A stretch of DNA of 64,000 nt from JAGQVA01 sp033764335 (GTDB lineage Bacteria > Bacteroidota > Bacteroidia > J057). Shown in pieces: positions 52,624 through 62,591 of this stretch. Position 1 is the stretch's first letter; each line of letters opens with the position of its first letter. The translations under genes were made by a program, and so were the position numbers. Below the pieces are notes generated by a model. That model had not been told where the DNA came from and did not search any database. It worked only from the letters and a program-made list of their open reading frames with translations. The stretch spans positions 30,252 through 94,251 of the forward strand of contig JANRJC010000052.1 in NCBI GenBank assembly GCA_033764335.1, read 5' to 3'.

Positions 52624-55370
52624 GAAACATCTTTCAGGAGTCCGATAAGATGAAGTACCGCCAGTTTCAGGCGGGTATCCTTTCCTTCCAGAAGTAATTG
52701 AAAGCACCGATATTCATTGGGTACGGAGAGGTTTAATTGTTCGATGGTTTTGTCGGAAATAGTATCCAAAAGGGCGGTTTCTACCACCGGAATCAATAAT
52801 TTTTTCAGGGGTGCGGTCAGAAGGTTGTCCAGAAATTCTACCGCATTTACCCGAAGATCTTCCTGTTTACTCTGCAATCCCCGGTAAATATTCAGCATAT
52901 CTTCCGGCGGGTATTTCAACCCCAGGAGGCGGAAAATCCTTTCCAGGCTGCCGTCCAGTCTTCGTTCCAGCAATATTTTCAGGCTTTTGCGGGCCTCGTT
53001 TATTTCCGGCTGTAAGTCTTTTCTGCCGGAAGGTTTTTTGATCTTTTTATTGCTTTGAACATACAATACAGACAAAGTATCCTGAAACAGGTGTACTTCC
53101 TCACTGATTTTATGGAGGATCATTTTTTCATGGAAATTCAAATGGGGAAACGCAATTTTGAGGCTGTTAAGAGCCTTCAATGATTCAATTCTGACCATTA
53201 AATCTTCATAGTCAAGGAGTTGAAACAAAAAATTAACGGATTTCTGGTTGCCGATCTGCGCCACGACAGAAGGCATGGCGCGAATCATCTCTACGTGTGT
53301 TTCTGGTTGTTTTGCCAAAGAAACCAACACATCCACAACCCCGGGGCCAAATCTTACCAATGCCGATTTGGCGGCATCTGCAAAACTGTCCAGACCTATA
53401 AATGGTACAATTAGCGGCAAAAACCGGGGGTGGTTCGTGTCCGCAGCCGAAATAATTGCCTGTTTTACTACGGCAGGATCAGCGTCGTACAAAAACTTTT
53501 CGATCCGGTCGTAATAAGAAGGGATATTGCCTTGGCCAATGGCTTTTAATATCTGAATTTTTCGGAAAGAAATTTCCTCCGGATCACCCCCACCTGCGAG
53601 TGAATTTAGTCGAATCTGCACGAGTTCTTCCAGATCAAAGGCTTTGCGCAAAGTGGCATTATCGCGGGTTTCATTTGCCAGACTTACCAGTGCCGCCCCC
53701 CGCACCCGGTAGTCTTCATCGGTAATATAGGCCCGCATGAGTTCTTCGATGTCCTCCGGGCGGTGTTCAATCAGGTATTCAAAAGCAGCAATTTTTACCC
53801 GCTGATCCGGGTCGTGAATAAAAGGCAGTATCTCATCGGTTACGTGCCGGTTTTTAAAGAAATAGAGGTTTCGGATGGCTTCGGCCCTCACTTCTCCGGA
53901 GGAATGGTGAAGCAGGGGTTTGATACTGGCAAATAATCGGTCATCATTAATTTCCCGGATTTTTCGAAGTACATACAAAATCTGCCTTTCATTGCCTTTT
54001 TCCAATACCCGCATCAGACCTCCGAGCACAGATTCATGGGAAAAATCCGGTCCTCTTTTGGTGGTATCGCTTTTTTCCTGATTGATTTTCAGTTTAAACG
54101 ACCGGATGTATTCCTGTCTTACTTGATTAGCAAGATAAACCCAAAGTCCGATAAGCCCGACAGTCATCAGGCTGATATATCGGGAGGAAAGCTCTATTCC
54201 GTTAACCATAAATATTAGGATCAAACCTCCGATTCCGGTAGCGATACTGTCCACAAACACATCAATAAAGGTTTTAGCCTGGTTTTTTATTTCAGGTGGA
54301 ATAGGCAAAGCAAGAAGCTCCGTTGCGGCTTTATTGATGGACTGTTTCAGGCTTCCATCGCTGATCTTGATCAATACCGCTGCCCATAAAGCCGGCAAAA
54401 ACAGTAAAATCACGGATCCTAAAAGTATGCCTCCGGGTAAAAAAAACAAAGAAGTACCTACGCCAAAGGTTCCGACTACACGCCGGGTAAGAAAAAGCTG
54501 AACCAGCAGAGAAATAACGTTCAGGTTGGAGAACCAAAATCCAAAAAATGCGGCGAGTTCGTCCGGATCGGAAATATAAGAAGCGGCTATATCGCTAAAC
54601 TGATAGTCCACTAGTTTGGCTACGATTACACTTACACCGATTATTCCGGCGAGATAGGTCAGGTGGCGGGACTTGCGAATCAGTTGAAACGGATGATCGG
54701 AGAAACCCTGGGTTTTTCGCTCCTGTGTAAAGGAAGTTTTGGTCACCTTTATAAATGTATCCCAGACGTGGCGGGTAAGCGGAATACAAATCATGAGCAG
54801 GAAAGCCGATACAAAAAGGAGGTTTTCGCTGCCAATCAAAGGAGCCAGAAGGCTGGTAAGGTACCCGCCAAAAATACCCCCGGCAATGGCCCCTGCACCG
54901 ATAAACCCAAATAGCCGTTTGGCTTCACGAGCATTAAAAACCAGATTGGCAAAAATCCAAAACTGCGAAGCCGAAAGCACCGCGAATATCGCTACCCAGA
55001 CATAGAAAGTATAAAGCACCCATCCCACGGTGACATTTAACCGGAGGAGTATTCCAAAGAAAACGAGTACTCCTATCGAAAAAATCAGCGTCCCGTTGAT
55101 GATTTTATTGAGTGAATATTTCCGCAATACCCGCGAATACAAAGAAGAAATGACCGCAGCGACAATCGCTACAAGGATAAAAGCACCGGGAAGGTTTTCT
55201 GCGCCAAACCGCGAAAGAAAAAGAGCGTTAACCGTAGGTTTGACGATGAGGAGCGTCGAAATCAGCAGGAAAATATTGGCCTGCATAAAAAAAGCGCGAA
55301 GCAATTCTCCTTCCCTAATGTCAAAGGTTTTGCGGAGTAAATATTTTATTGCCTCACGGGCCTGCGTCAT
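52527..55370 (-). CDS. nucleotide-transporter-like (Npt1/TlcA) membrane protein fused to HEAT repeats
   Basis: 947 residues. Residues 1-430 form a twelve-helix transporter of the ATP/ADP translocase (Npt1/Tlc) type, an MFS relative (FFMQANIFLLISTLLIVKPTV, GAGAIAGGIFGGYLTSLLAP, KISDGSLKQSINKAATELLALPI in part). Residues 460-940 contain HEAT-like repeats (VRAEAIRNLYFFKNRHVTDE, YRVRGAALVSLANETRDNAT) forming a large cytoplasmic solenoid. Such fusions occur in free-living Bacteroidota, where ATP theft is unlikely; the role is not established. It starts 12 bp after the upstream serine hydrolase gene and shares its strand, so the two may form an operon. Its 3' end abuts the PIN remnant. Confidence 0.85.
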   Translation of the reverse strand: MTQAREAIKYLLRKTFDIREGELLRAFFMQANIFLLISTLLIVKPTVNALFLSRFGAENLPGAFILVAIVAAVISSLYSRVLRKYSLNKIINGTLIFSIGVLVFFGILLRLNVTVGWVLYTFYVWVAIFAVLSASQFWIFANLVFNAREAKRLFGFIGAGAIAGGIFGGYLTSLLAPLIGSENLLFVSAFLLMICIPLTRHVWDTFIKVTKTSFTQERKTQGFSDHPFQLIRKSRHLTYLAGIIGVSVIVAKLVDYQFSDIAASYISDPDELAAFFGFWFSNLNVISLLVQLFLTRRVVGTFGVGTSLFFLPGGILLGSVILLFLPALWAAVLIKISDGSLKQSINKAATELLALPIPPEIKNQAKTFIDVFVDSIATGIGGLILIFMVNGIELSSRYISLMTVGLIGLWVYLANQVRQEYIRSFKLKINQEKSDTTKRGPDFSHESVLGGLMRVLEKGNERQILYVLRKIREINDDRLFASIKPLLHHSSGEVRAEAIRNLYFFKNRHVTDEILPFIHDPDQRVKIAAFEYLIEHRPEDIEELMRAYITDEDYRVRGAALVSLANETRDNATLRKAFDLEELVQIRLNSLAGGGDPEEISFRKIQILKAIGQGNIPSYYDRIEKFLYDADPAVVKQAIISAADTNHPRFLPLIVPFIGLDSFADAAKSALVRFGPGVVDVLVSLAKQPETHVEMIRAMPSVVAQIGNQKSVNFLFQLLDYEDLMVRIESLKALNSLKIAFPHLNFHEKMILHKISEEVHLFQDTLSVLYVQSNKKIKKPSGRKDLQPEINEARKSLKILLERRLDGSLERIFRLLGLKYPPEDMLNIYRGLQSKQEDLRVNAVEFLDNLLTAPLKKLLIPVVETALLDTISDKTIEQLNLSVPNEYRCFQLLLEGKDTRLKLAVLHLIGLLKDVSYLSLVENLTSSPNPKIQNFATKTLERLREGK

Positions 55371-55382
55371 CTTAAACCTTCC

Positions 55383-56300
55383 TCAATTAAGCACATCCTC
55401 CACAGATAAAACCAATTTGCGGAGAATCGTTTCCCCGTCCGGAGCTTCCGTCAAGGCAACGAGAATGTATTTTCGGTCAACGTCCCAGACGAGTATCGAA
55501 TCGGAATGATAGTTCTGCCAAGAACCCGATTTCCGAAATAACCTTGCGTGAGGAGCGATGACATCTAAAGTATTTACAAACTTATGGTGAAGTTCAGGCT
55601 CGTCCATGATGGCGAGCATTTGCCGGGAACGTTCGTAACTGACCAACTTTCCAAAAATCATCATGTGGTAAAAACGACATACCTGAGCAACCGTCGCGGC
55701 GTGACTAAGCCCTTTCATCGGATCGGGGTAACGTTCCCCTTCGGCGGCGTATCTTTTTCCCACCCAGAGTCCCCCGCCGTATTTTTTGTCATACAAAGCA
55801 TAACGCGGGTCGGTGAGTACCTGCTCGATTTTGCGGTAACCGAGGCGGTCTATCATACGGGTGGAGGCCTCATTGTCGGAACGGCTGATCATCAGCCGGA
55901 GGTCCTGCCGGATTTCCGGCGTTTCCGGAAGTTCTTTTTTTTCCATTGCATCCATTGCCGCCAGGAGGATCGCAATTTTAGGCAGGCTGGCTGCATACAT
56001 CATACTATTGCCATTAACGCTGGCAAACCGGGGGTTTTGCATATCGCGCAGGTCCACAAGCCCTACCGCCATCTTATCGTTGGCGATTAACTCTCGCCAT
56101 TCGGCATTGGCATTTAATGCCTGATTCAACCGAAACTCCAGCCGGTTGTCCACCAGATTGCGGAGTGATTTAAAAGATTCATCCGGTACCCGTAAAGGAA
56201 TTTCCGGGTCTGCGGAGACCTCGGCTTTGTAGGTAGGTTTTGCAGGGCCGCTTAATAAAAAGGCCGGAAGCAAGATCGAAATTAAGACTGTTCTAAACAT
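55383..56300 (-). CDS. beta-lactamase-fold serine hydrolase (class A-like)
   Basis: 305 residues with signal peptide (MFRTVLISILLPAFLLSGPA). Motifs: SxxK at Ser105-Leu-Pro-Lys108 (YAASLPKIAIL), SDN at 141-143 (SRSDNEAST), and KSG in FRKSGSWQNY. These match class A beta-lactamases, but an obvious ExxLN deacylation Glu was not seen, so it may be a DD-peptidase-like or substrate-binding relative. It is divergent from pbpC with 182 bp between and ends 12 bp before the transporter-HEAT gene. Confidence 0.82.
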   Translation of the reverse strand: MFRTVLISILLPAFLLSGPAKPTYKAEVSADPEIPLRVPDESFKSLRNLVDNRLEFRLNQALNANAEWRELIANDKMAVGLVDLRDMQNPRFASVNGNSMMYAASLPKIAILLAAMDAMEKKELPETPEIRQDLRLMISRSDNEASTRMIDRLGYRKIEQVLTDPRYALYDKKYGGGLWVGKRYAAEGERYPDPMKGLSHAATVAQVCRFYHMMIFGKLVSYERSRQMLAIMDEPELHHKFVNTLDVIAPHARLFRKSGSWQNYHSDSILVWDVDRKYILVALTEAPDGETILRKLVLSVEDVLN

Positions 56301-56437
56301 AAATGACTGAATAATAACACTTTACGTATTATGGGGTCATCGTTTTTTTCGGGATTTTAAGAGAAGATAGGGCTTGCCTTCTCTTTTTGGGTTATTATTC
56401 CCGAAAGTTACAGGTTTATAAGAAAATACAAATACAA

Positions 56438-56466
56438 TTTGTGTAATTTTTTGTACTATATCTTTG
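56438..56466 (+). promoter_or_regulatory. Bacteroidota-type promoter for pbpC
   Basis: TTTG (56438-56441) and TATCTTTG (56459-56466) are separated by 17 bp, close to the -33 TTTG / -7 TAnnTTTG pattern. The ATG follows 16 bp downstream. Confidence 0.55.
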
Positions 56467-56482
56467 CAGAAAATTTCAGGTA

Positions 56483-58804
56483 ATGTACAAGCGTTTATCT
56501 CTTACTAAAAGGATTATAGTCAAGGCTGGCGGTGTAGTTGGGCTGATCTTTTTTATATTTCTTCTTTTATCCCTGATTTTTCCACTGCCCACGCCCAAAA
56601 CCTGTTCCACTACTATCCTCGCTGCTGACAGTACGCTGCTTTGTGCTTACCTTACACCTGATGAAAAGTGGCGGATGGCAACCTCACTGGATAAGGTAAG
56701 TTCTGAGTTGATAGAGGCTCTTATCGCCAAAGAAGACAAATGGTTTTTTTATCATCCGGGAATTAACCCTTTTTCCCTGCTGAGAGCTTTGATCAATAAT
56801 CTTTCATCCGGGAAACGGTCTTCCGGAGCCTCCACCCTTACCATGCAGTTGGCTCGAATGGCAGACCCTTCACCGCGAACCTACCTCAGCAAAATCAAAG
56901 AAATGTTTCGCGCACTTCAGTACGAATGGAAATACTCCAAACGGGAAATCCTGGAAATGTACCTTAGTTACCTTCCCTATGGAGGCAATGTAGAGGGGGT
57001 AACGGCAGCTTCCTACATCTTTTTTCAACGTCCTCCGGAAAAAATCAGCCTGGCACAGGCCGTTTTGCTCACGGTCATCCCCAATCGCCCCAACTCCCTG
57101 CGGCTTGACCGCCATCCCGACGCGGCACTTGCCGCGAGAAACAAATGGATACAAAATTTCCGTCGCCGAAAAATATTTCCTTCAGCCGCGCTGGATGCCG
57201 CCGAAAATGAGCCGGTAGTTGCTTCAAGGGAAAACATTGTGCCCCAAACACCACACCTCTGCTACGAACTCAAACGAAAATACCCCGGCAGAGAAGAGAT
57301 TATCAGCACACTAAAACCCGCTATCCAGCATGTGAGCGAACAACTTCTTTACAACCATGTGCAGCGGGTAAAACACCTCAACGTTTCAAACGGAGCCGTC
57401 ATCGTGGTTGATAATCATTCTCAAAAGGTAATTGCCTACTGCGGATCCGCCGACTTTAATAACGCCCAGGCACTGGGGCAGGTAAACGGTGTAAAGGCGA
57501 TACGGTCGCCGGGTTCGACCCTTAAACCGGCTGCTTATGGTTTGGGGTTTGACGACGGATTCATCACCCCGGCGACAAAACTGATGGACGTTCCTGGCAA
57601 CTTTCAATCATTCATTCCGGAAAACTACGACCTTTTGTTTCGAGGGGAAACGACGGTACATGAAGCCCTCACCCACTCGCTCAATATTCCGCCGGTGAGG
57701 TTGGTACAGGATCTGGGAAACGACCGTTTTCTGGATATACTTGAAGCCTCCGGCTTCGAAACCATCCGTAGCCGAAGGCAGGATTTGGGGCTTTCGACTG
57801 TACTTGGCGGGTGTGGGGTGACGCTGGAAGAACTTACCCGTTTTTACGCCAGTTTTGCCAATGGAGGAAACTTGTTCCGGTTAAAATATTTGCAGGAAGA
57901 AACCGGAGACACTACGGGGCAGGTGCGATTGTTTTCGGAAGGAACGGCCTGGCTTATCGCTGAGATTCTATCGGATTTGGAGCGCCCGGATATTCCCAAG
58001 ACTCTGGTGGACGATTCCAAAAGGCCTAAAGTGGCCTGGAAAACGGGAACCTCCTATGGAAAACGCGATGCCTGGGCCATCGGTTTTTCGCCCCGGTTTA
58101 CGGTTGGAGTATGGATGGGAAATTTTGACGGGACCGGTGCGCCGGAGCTTTCGGGCGCGTATATGGCGGTGCCTTTACTAATGGATATTTTCAATGCAAT
58201 AGATTACAACCCTCACAAAAAATGGTTTTCGCAGCCGGTAACCATAAGTCAGCGAAGAGTATGTGCCGAAACCGGGAAGATACCCGGCAGGTTTTGCCGC
58301 CATTTTTTTATGGATTATTACCTCGAAAACACCTCGTCCCTTCAGGAATGTAATCTTCACCAAGAGTTGTATGTAAGCAGCGACGAGAAAGTACAGTATT
58401 GCCCGGTATGTCTGCCCGACAGTGGATATATAAAAAAAATATTTCCGATGTACGATCCGGAGTTAGTATTGTGGTTTGCTTCAAACAATCGGTCCGTAGA
58501 GATTCCTCCGCCACATTTTGCAGGATGTGAAGCCACGTTTTCAGGAGATGGGCCAAAGATTTTGTCGCCCTCCGAAGACTTTGAATACTACGTGGAAGGC
58601 GGAGCAGAACAGGAGATTTTGCTTCAGGCAGCGAGTGACCCCACCGTAAGAAAACACTACTGGTACGTAAATGACCGGTTTATCATCGCCGCGGCACCGG
58701 AAGAAAAAGTATTTTTCAAACCCGAAAGTCGAAAACTAATCATCACCTGCATGGACGACCGGGGCAGAAAAAGCCAGGCAGAGATAGGCGTGAGGTTTTA
58801 TTGA
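56483..58804 (+). CDS. pbpC: penicillin-binding protein 1C
   Basis: 773 residues. An N-terminal membrane anchor (GGVVGLIFFIFLLLSLIF) is followed by the GT51 glycosyltransferase (ALIAKEDKWFFYHPGINPF, GASTLTMQLARM, REILEMYLSYLPYGGNVEG). The transpeptidase has Ser345 in RSPGSTLKP, SLN in THSLNIPP, and KTGTS in AWKTGTSYGKRDAW. A BiPBP_C/PBP1C C-terminal domain comes last (GGAEQEILLQAASD). Cys-rich loop (CAETGKIPGRFC, then YCPVC) is typical of 1C. It polymerises and may cross-link peptidoglycan. Its usual partner, the alpha-2-macroglobulin-like yfhM, is not in the window. Confidence 0.95.
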   Translation: MYKRLSLTKRIIVKAGGVVGLIFFIFLLLSLIFPLPTPKTCSTTILAADSTLLCAYLTPDEKWRMATSLDKVSSELIEALIAKEDKWFFYHPGINPFSLLRALINNLSSGKRSSGASTLTMQLARMADPSPRTYLSKIKEMFRALQYEWKYSKREILEMYLSYLPYGGNVEGVTAASYIFFQRPPEKISLAQAVLLTVIPNRPNSLRLDRHPDAALAARNKWIQNFRRRKIFPSAALDAAENEPVVASRENIVPQTPHLCYELKRKYPGREEIISTLKPAIQHVSEQLLYNHVQRVKHLNVSNGAVIVVDNHSQKVIAYCGSADFNNAQALGQVNGVKAIRSPGSTLKPAAYGLGFDDGFITPATKLMDVPGNFQSFIPENYDLLFRGETTVHEALTHSLNIPPVRLVQDLGNDRFLDILEASGFETIRSRRQDLGLSTVLGGCGVTLEELTRFYASFANGGNLFRLKYLQEETGDTTGQVRLFSEGTAWLIAEILSDLERPDIPKTLVDDSKRPKVAWKTGTSYGKRDAWAIGFSPRFTVGVWMGNFDGTGAPELSGAYMAVPLLMDIFNAIDYNPHKKWFSQPVTISQRRVCAETGKIPGRFCRHFFMDYYLENTSSLQECNLHQELYVSSDEKVQYCPVCLPDSGYIKKIFPMYDPELVLWFASNNRSVEIPPPHFAGCEATFSGDGPKILSPSEDFEYYVEGGAEQEILLQAASDPTVRKHYWYVNDRFIIAAAPEEKVFFKPESRKLIITCMDDRGRKSQAEIGVRFY

Positions 58805-58927
58805 GAATTATTTTCGAAATGCTCCAGGCTCGAAAAACCGCTCTTCTGGATTAACCCATGACAGACACGGATGTAAATCTCTCCGCGGATTTCTATCTTA
58901 CTTATTCATTCTCTTAACCCCAAAGCT

Positions 58928-61366
58928 ATGAAAAAACATTATACGCTACTGATTTTTACGGTTTTTACCTTTTTACTCCATCCGGCTATGTTTGCTCTGC
59001 CTGTCATTAATGGCTTAACTCCGACAGCTACTACTGTAGAATTATATGAAAAATTTGAGGTCGCCGTAAATCTTACCGCCAGCTATACCAATCCCTATGA
59101 CTACGACCAGATTCGGGTCTTTGCTACTTTCACTGCCCCCGGAGGAGAACAGAAAGTCGTGGATGGTTTTTTTATGAAGGACTATACTCTCACTGCTGCC
59201 GGAACGCTCAACGCTACCGGAACTGAAGGATTTAAAGTGCGGTTTTCTCCCGACGAGACGGGAAACTGGACTTACGTCGTTTCGGTTACGGACAATTCGG
59301 GCACAGTTGCTTATTCCTCCCAGGCTTTTACCTGCAACCCTGCCACAAATATCAAAAACAAGGGCTTTGTCCGCACAGGTGTTACCAAATATTTACAACA
59401 CGACAACGGCGATCAATACATTCCTGTCGGTGAAAATGTAGCCTGGCAGCTCGCGAACCCCTTTGTGGATTATACCAATTGGCTCGGAGGGCTTGCCGCA
59501 AACAATGCCAATTTTTTCCGCCTCTGGCATGCTCATTGGGGTCTCGGTATTGAGTGGAGAAATGGCAGCGACAATTTCCTCGGCCTCCGCAAATACAAAG
59601 AAACCAACTGCCGATACCAGGACTGGTTATATGACTACTGCGCTCAGAATGGCATCTATGTCATGCTCTGTCTCCAGCACCACGGACAGGTGTCCGCACA
59701 AACCAATCCCAACTGGGCCGACAATCCCTACAACGCTAATCTCGGCGGCCCCTGCCAGAATACCTGGGACTTTTTTTCCAATTCTACCGCAAAAGCTCAT
59801 ACTAAAAACCGCTTTCGCTACATCGTCGCCCGCTGGGGTTATGCCCGTAGTATCATGGCCTGGGAATTGTTTAATGAAGTGGACCTCACCGATGACTTTG
59901 ACACACACAAAGGAACCGTCTCCGACTGGCACGACGAAATGGCCGCTTATATCAAGTCCATTGACCTCTACGGTCATATCCTTACCACTAGTTTTGCCCA
60001 TGACAAAAATGATCCTGCGATATGGACTGCACCGGATATGGATATGACTCAAACCCATTTTTACCTCAATACGGCTCATATCGAGCGGGTCGTCGTAAGA
60101 GGCATTACAAACTATCTGGAAGACTACGACAAACCCACCCTTTCCGGCGAATTTGGCCTCGGTGGCTCTAGTTCTATCAGCAACCAGGACCCCGACGGTG
60201 TGCATATACACAATTCGCTGTGGGCGGCTGTTTTTGCCGGAGGATTGGGCACAGCCATGACTTGGTGGTGGGATAGTTATATTCACCCCAAAAATCTCTA
60301 CTATCATTTTAAACCAGTAGCCGCCGTTTCTCAGGAAATTCCTTTTGTGGATGGCAATATGGCCCCGGCAGCAGCATTTGTCTCCGGTGCTCCGGGCGAC
60401 CTCTCGCTTACGCCCAGCCTCAACTGGGGCGAAATTGCCACTGCCAATATTACCATCAATCAGGGAGGCAGCCTCTCCCCCTCCGATGCGAGTTTAGCGG
60501 TCTATATGTACGGCTCTACCTGGAATACCCAGTTTCGCTCTCCCCCTACTTTCCAGATCACTTATCCCGACGCAGGGCTGTTTACGGTAAAAACGGGCGG
60601 TACTGCCGGCACGGATCCCAAAATCGCTATCTGGCTCGACGGAACCAAATTGCTCGAACAATCTGCCCAAATCAACCAAAATTACAGCATCAATGTACCG
60701 GCAGGTGCGCATACCATCAAGGTGGACAATACCGGCACCGACTGGATAACCATTTCCTCCTACACCTTTACCAATGCGGGTTCTTCTGTGGACGTATATG
60801 CCCTGGTTTCGGCTGATAGCAGTACTGCGGCGGGTTGGGTTTACAGCAACAACTACAACCACGAGTATATAAAAACCAATGGGAAACCCGCGGCTATTTA
60901 CAATTCGCAGGTTTCGGTAAGTGGTTTTCAGGACGGGGCCTATTATGTAAAATGGTACAACTGCCTTACCGGAGCCATTGTCCTCGGAGCACCCGCCTAT
61001 GCAACCAACAATGTGTTACAGATCAATGTTCCCAAACTCGACTGGGATCTCGCCTTCCGTGTGGACGACGAATTCAGCAACGTGGCCATTGACCGGGAAA
61101 TCCGCTCACTTGATTTTAGCGTCTATCCCAATCCGGTAAACCGGGGAGAAAACCTGCACATTAAATATGCCGCGAAAGACAACAATGCACACATAACGCT
61201 GCTAGACATGGCAGGGAAACCCCTTTCGGAGTTTTCCATACCCCGCCTTACCACAGGAAGACAGGACATTATTTTCCCTTTACCCGACAACCTCGCTGCG
61301 GGCGTTTATTGGTTGCTACTAAACTCCGGCGAGGAAAGAGGAGTAGAGCCTTTTGTAGTAAAATAA
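58928..61366 (+). CDS. secreted glycoside hydrolase with DUF5060 and GH5-like catalytic domain, T9SS tail
   Basis: 812 residues. Signal peptide (KKHYTLLIFTVFTFLLHPAMFA). DUF5060 beta-sandwich (about 30-135: ELYEKFEVAVNLTASYTNPY, VRFSPDETGNWTYVVSVTD). Clan GH-A barrel (about 150-480) with acid/base Glu317 in WELFNEVDL and nucleophile Glu408 in LSGEFGLGG. A carbohydrate-binding-like module follows (PAGAHTIKVDNTG). The T9SS type A domain (VYPNPVNRGENLHIKYA ... GVEPFVVK) anchors it at the surface. Substrate not evident; cellulase/mannanase-like. It converges on the SMP-30 gene with only 5 bp between stops. Confidence 0.87.
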   Translation: MKKHYTLLIFTVFTFLLHPAMFALPVINGLTPTATTVELYEKFEVAVNLTASYTNPYDYDQIRVFATFTAPGGEQKVVDGFFMKDYTLTAAGTLNATGTEGFKVRFSPDETGNWTYVVSVTDNSGTVAYSSQAFTCNPATNIKNKGFVRTGVTKYLQHDNGDQYIPVGENVAWQLANPFVDYTNWLGGLAANNANFFRLWHAHWGLGIEWRNGSDNFLGLRKYKETNCRYQDWLYDYCAQNGIYVMLCLQHHGQVSAQTNPNWADNPYNANLGGPCQNTWDFFSNSTAKAHTKNRFRYIVARWGYARSIMAWELFNEVDLTDDFDTHKGTVSDWHDEMAAYIKSIDLYGHILTTSFAHDKNDPAIWTAPDMDMTQTHFYLNTAHIERVVVRGITNYLEDYDKPTLSGEFGLGGSSSISNQDPDGVHIHNSLWAAVFAGGLGTAMTWWWDSYIHPKNLYYHFKPVAAVSQEIPFVDGNMAPAAAFVSGAPGDLSLTPSLNWGEIATANITINQGGSLSPSDASLAVYMYGSTWNTQFRSPPTFQITYPDAGLFTVKTGGTAGTDPKIAIWLDGTKLLEQSAQINQNYSINVPAGAHTIKVDNTGTDWITISSYTFTNAGSSVDVYALVSADSSTAAGWVYSNNYNHEYIKTNGKPAAIYNSQVSVSGFQDGAYYVKWYNCLTGAIVLGAPAYATNNVLQINVPKLDWDLAFRVDDEFSNVAIDREIRSLDFSVYPNPVNRGENLHIKYAAKDNNAHITLLDMAGKPLSEFSIPRLTTGRQDIIFPLPDNLAAGVYWLLLNSGEERGVEPFVVK

Positions 61367-61371
61367 AAATA

Positions 61372-62415
61372 TTACCCGCGAGTCTTTAGCTTGATCCGCA
61401 TCAAAAACATATCCGCCGTCATGTACAGGCTGCTTCCATCGTCGCCGAAGGCACAATTGGAAGTGGCCTGTCCCGTCATAACCGTGCCGAGATGTTTTCC
61501 ATCCGGGCTAAAAACCAATACACCGCCGGGGCCGGTGGCAAAAATATTTCCACTTTTATCCACTTTCAGCCCATCGGGAAGCCCTTTAGCCGTAGGAACC
61601 ATCGGCGTCGCGTCATAAAAAAGGCGACCGTTGGCGATAGAGCCATCCTCCTGCACATCATAAGCCATCCAGATCGCCCTTTCAGGGTCGGAGTTGGCGA
61701 CGTAGAGTGTTTTTTCATCGGGAGAAAAGGCAATACCGTTGGGGCGGCTGAGTTCGTCGGTCAGGAGAGAGACCGTACCGTCGGGAGCGCGGCGATACAC
61801 CCCCTGGAAAGGAATTTCTTTGAGCGAGTCTTCCATCCCGTTTTCCAGTCCGTAAGGAGGGTCTGTAAAATATAAGGCCCCGCTGCTGTGATAAGCCGCA
61901 TCATTGGGGCTGTTGAGGCGTTTGCCGTCGTAGTTATCGGCGAGCGTTTCATATTCGGGGCGCGGGTCGTCGAGCGAAGCCGTCATCACCGCCATGCGGC
62001 GGTCGCCGTGCTGGCAGAGCACCAGTCGCCCCTGCGGGTCGAGCAGGAGGCCGTTGGAGCCTTTTTCCCCGAGGCGGGGATCATTGCCGGTATAACCGGC
62101 GGGTTTTACAAATACACTTTTACCCTCCCCTTCTTTCCACTTAAAAATAGTATTCGGGGGAATGTCGGAAAATACAAGCGCCTGCTGATCGGGAAGCCAC
62201 AGCGGGCCTTCACACCAGTCAAAACTGTCGGCGAGAATTTCAATGACGGCATCAGTGGCAATCAGATTGTCCAATGTGGGATCAAGTCTTTCGACTTTTC
62301 CGGTGTGAGCATACGTCGTTGCTTCAATTTCGGCTTCCGGGTCCGTCTGTGTATCGGTTTTACAACCCAGGACAACTACCAGAAGAAGGAAAAGATAAGT
62401 AAATCGTTTTTGCAT
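61372..62415 (-). CDS. SMP-30/gluconolactonase-family lipoprotein
   Basis: 347 residues, lipobox VVVLGC (Cys18). A six-bladed propeller: FDWCEGPLWLPDQQALVFSD (metal-binding Glu), GSNGLLLDPQGRLVLCQHGD, LNSPNDAAYHSSGALYFTDPPYG (metal-binding Asn), LSRPNGIAFSPDEKTLYVANSD (metal-binding Asn/Asp) and GLPDGLKVDKSGNIFATGPG (Asp). The metal site of lactone hydrolases looks complete. Likely hydrolyses a sugar-derived lactone in the periplasm or at the surface. It is divergent from the gasdermin-like gene. Confidence 0.92.
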   Translation of the reverse strand: MQKRFTYLFLLLVVVLGCKTDTQTDPEAEIEATTYAHTGKVERLDPTLDNLIATDAVIEILADSFDWCEGPLWLPDQQALVFSDIPPNTIFKWKEGEGKSVFVKPAGYTGNDPRLGEKGSNGLLLDPQGRLVLCQHGDRRMAVMTASLDDPRPEYETLADNYDGKRLNSPNDAAYHSSGALYFTDPPYGLENGMEDSLKEIPFQGVYRRAPDGTVSLLTDELSRPNGIAFSPDEKTLYVANSDPERAIWMAYDVQEDGSIANGRLFYDATPMVPTAKGLPDGLKVDKSGNIFATGPGGVLVFSPDGKHLGTVMTGQATSNCAFGDDGSSLYMTADMFLMRIKLKTRG

Positions 62416-62544
62416 AGGAGTAGATGTATTTCCCCTAATATAAGGTGAGTTTGGGATAAGTAAAAAGTATTTGCCTTCTACCTGCCCGGGGAAGAATTAC
62501 TCCAAATAAACCCGCGAGAGTTATTCTGAAAATAGTGTATATTG

Positions 62545-62556
62545 GGCAATATTGCC
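62545..62556. repeat. perfect palindrome upstream of the gasdermin-like gene
   Basis: GGCAATATTGCC, a 12-bp perfect palindrome 35 bp upstream of the ATG at 62592. It could be a regulator-binding site for the defence module or for the divergent SMP-30 gene. No TAnnTTTG box was found nearby. Confidence 0.35.
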
Positions 62557-62591
62557 TGTAAAATGTCAAAGACACAAATCCGATAACTTAT

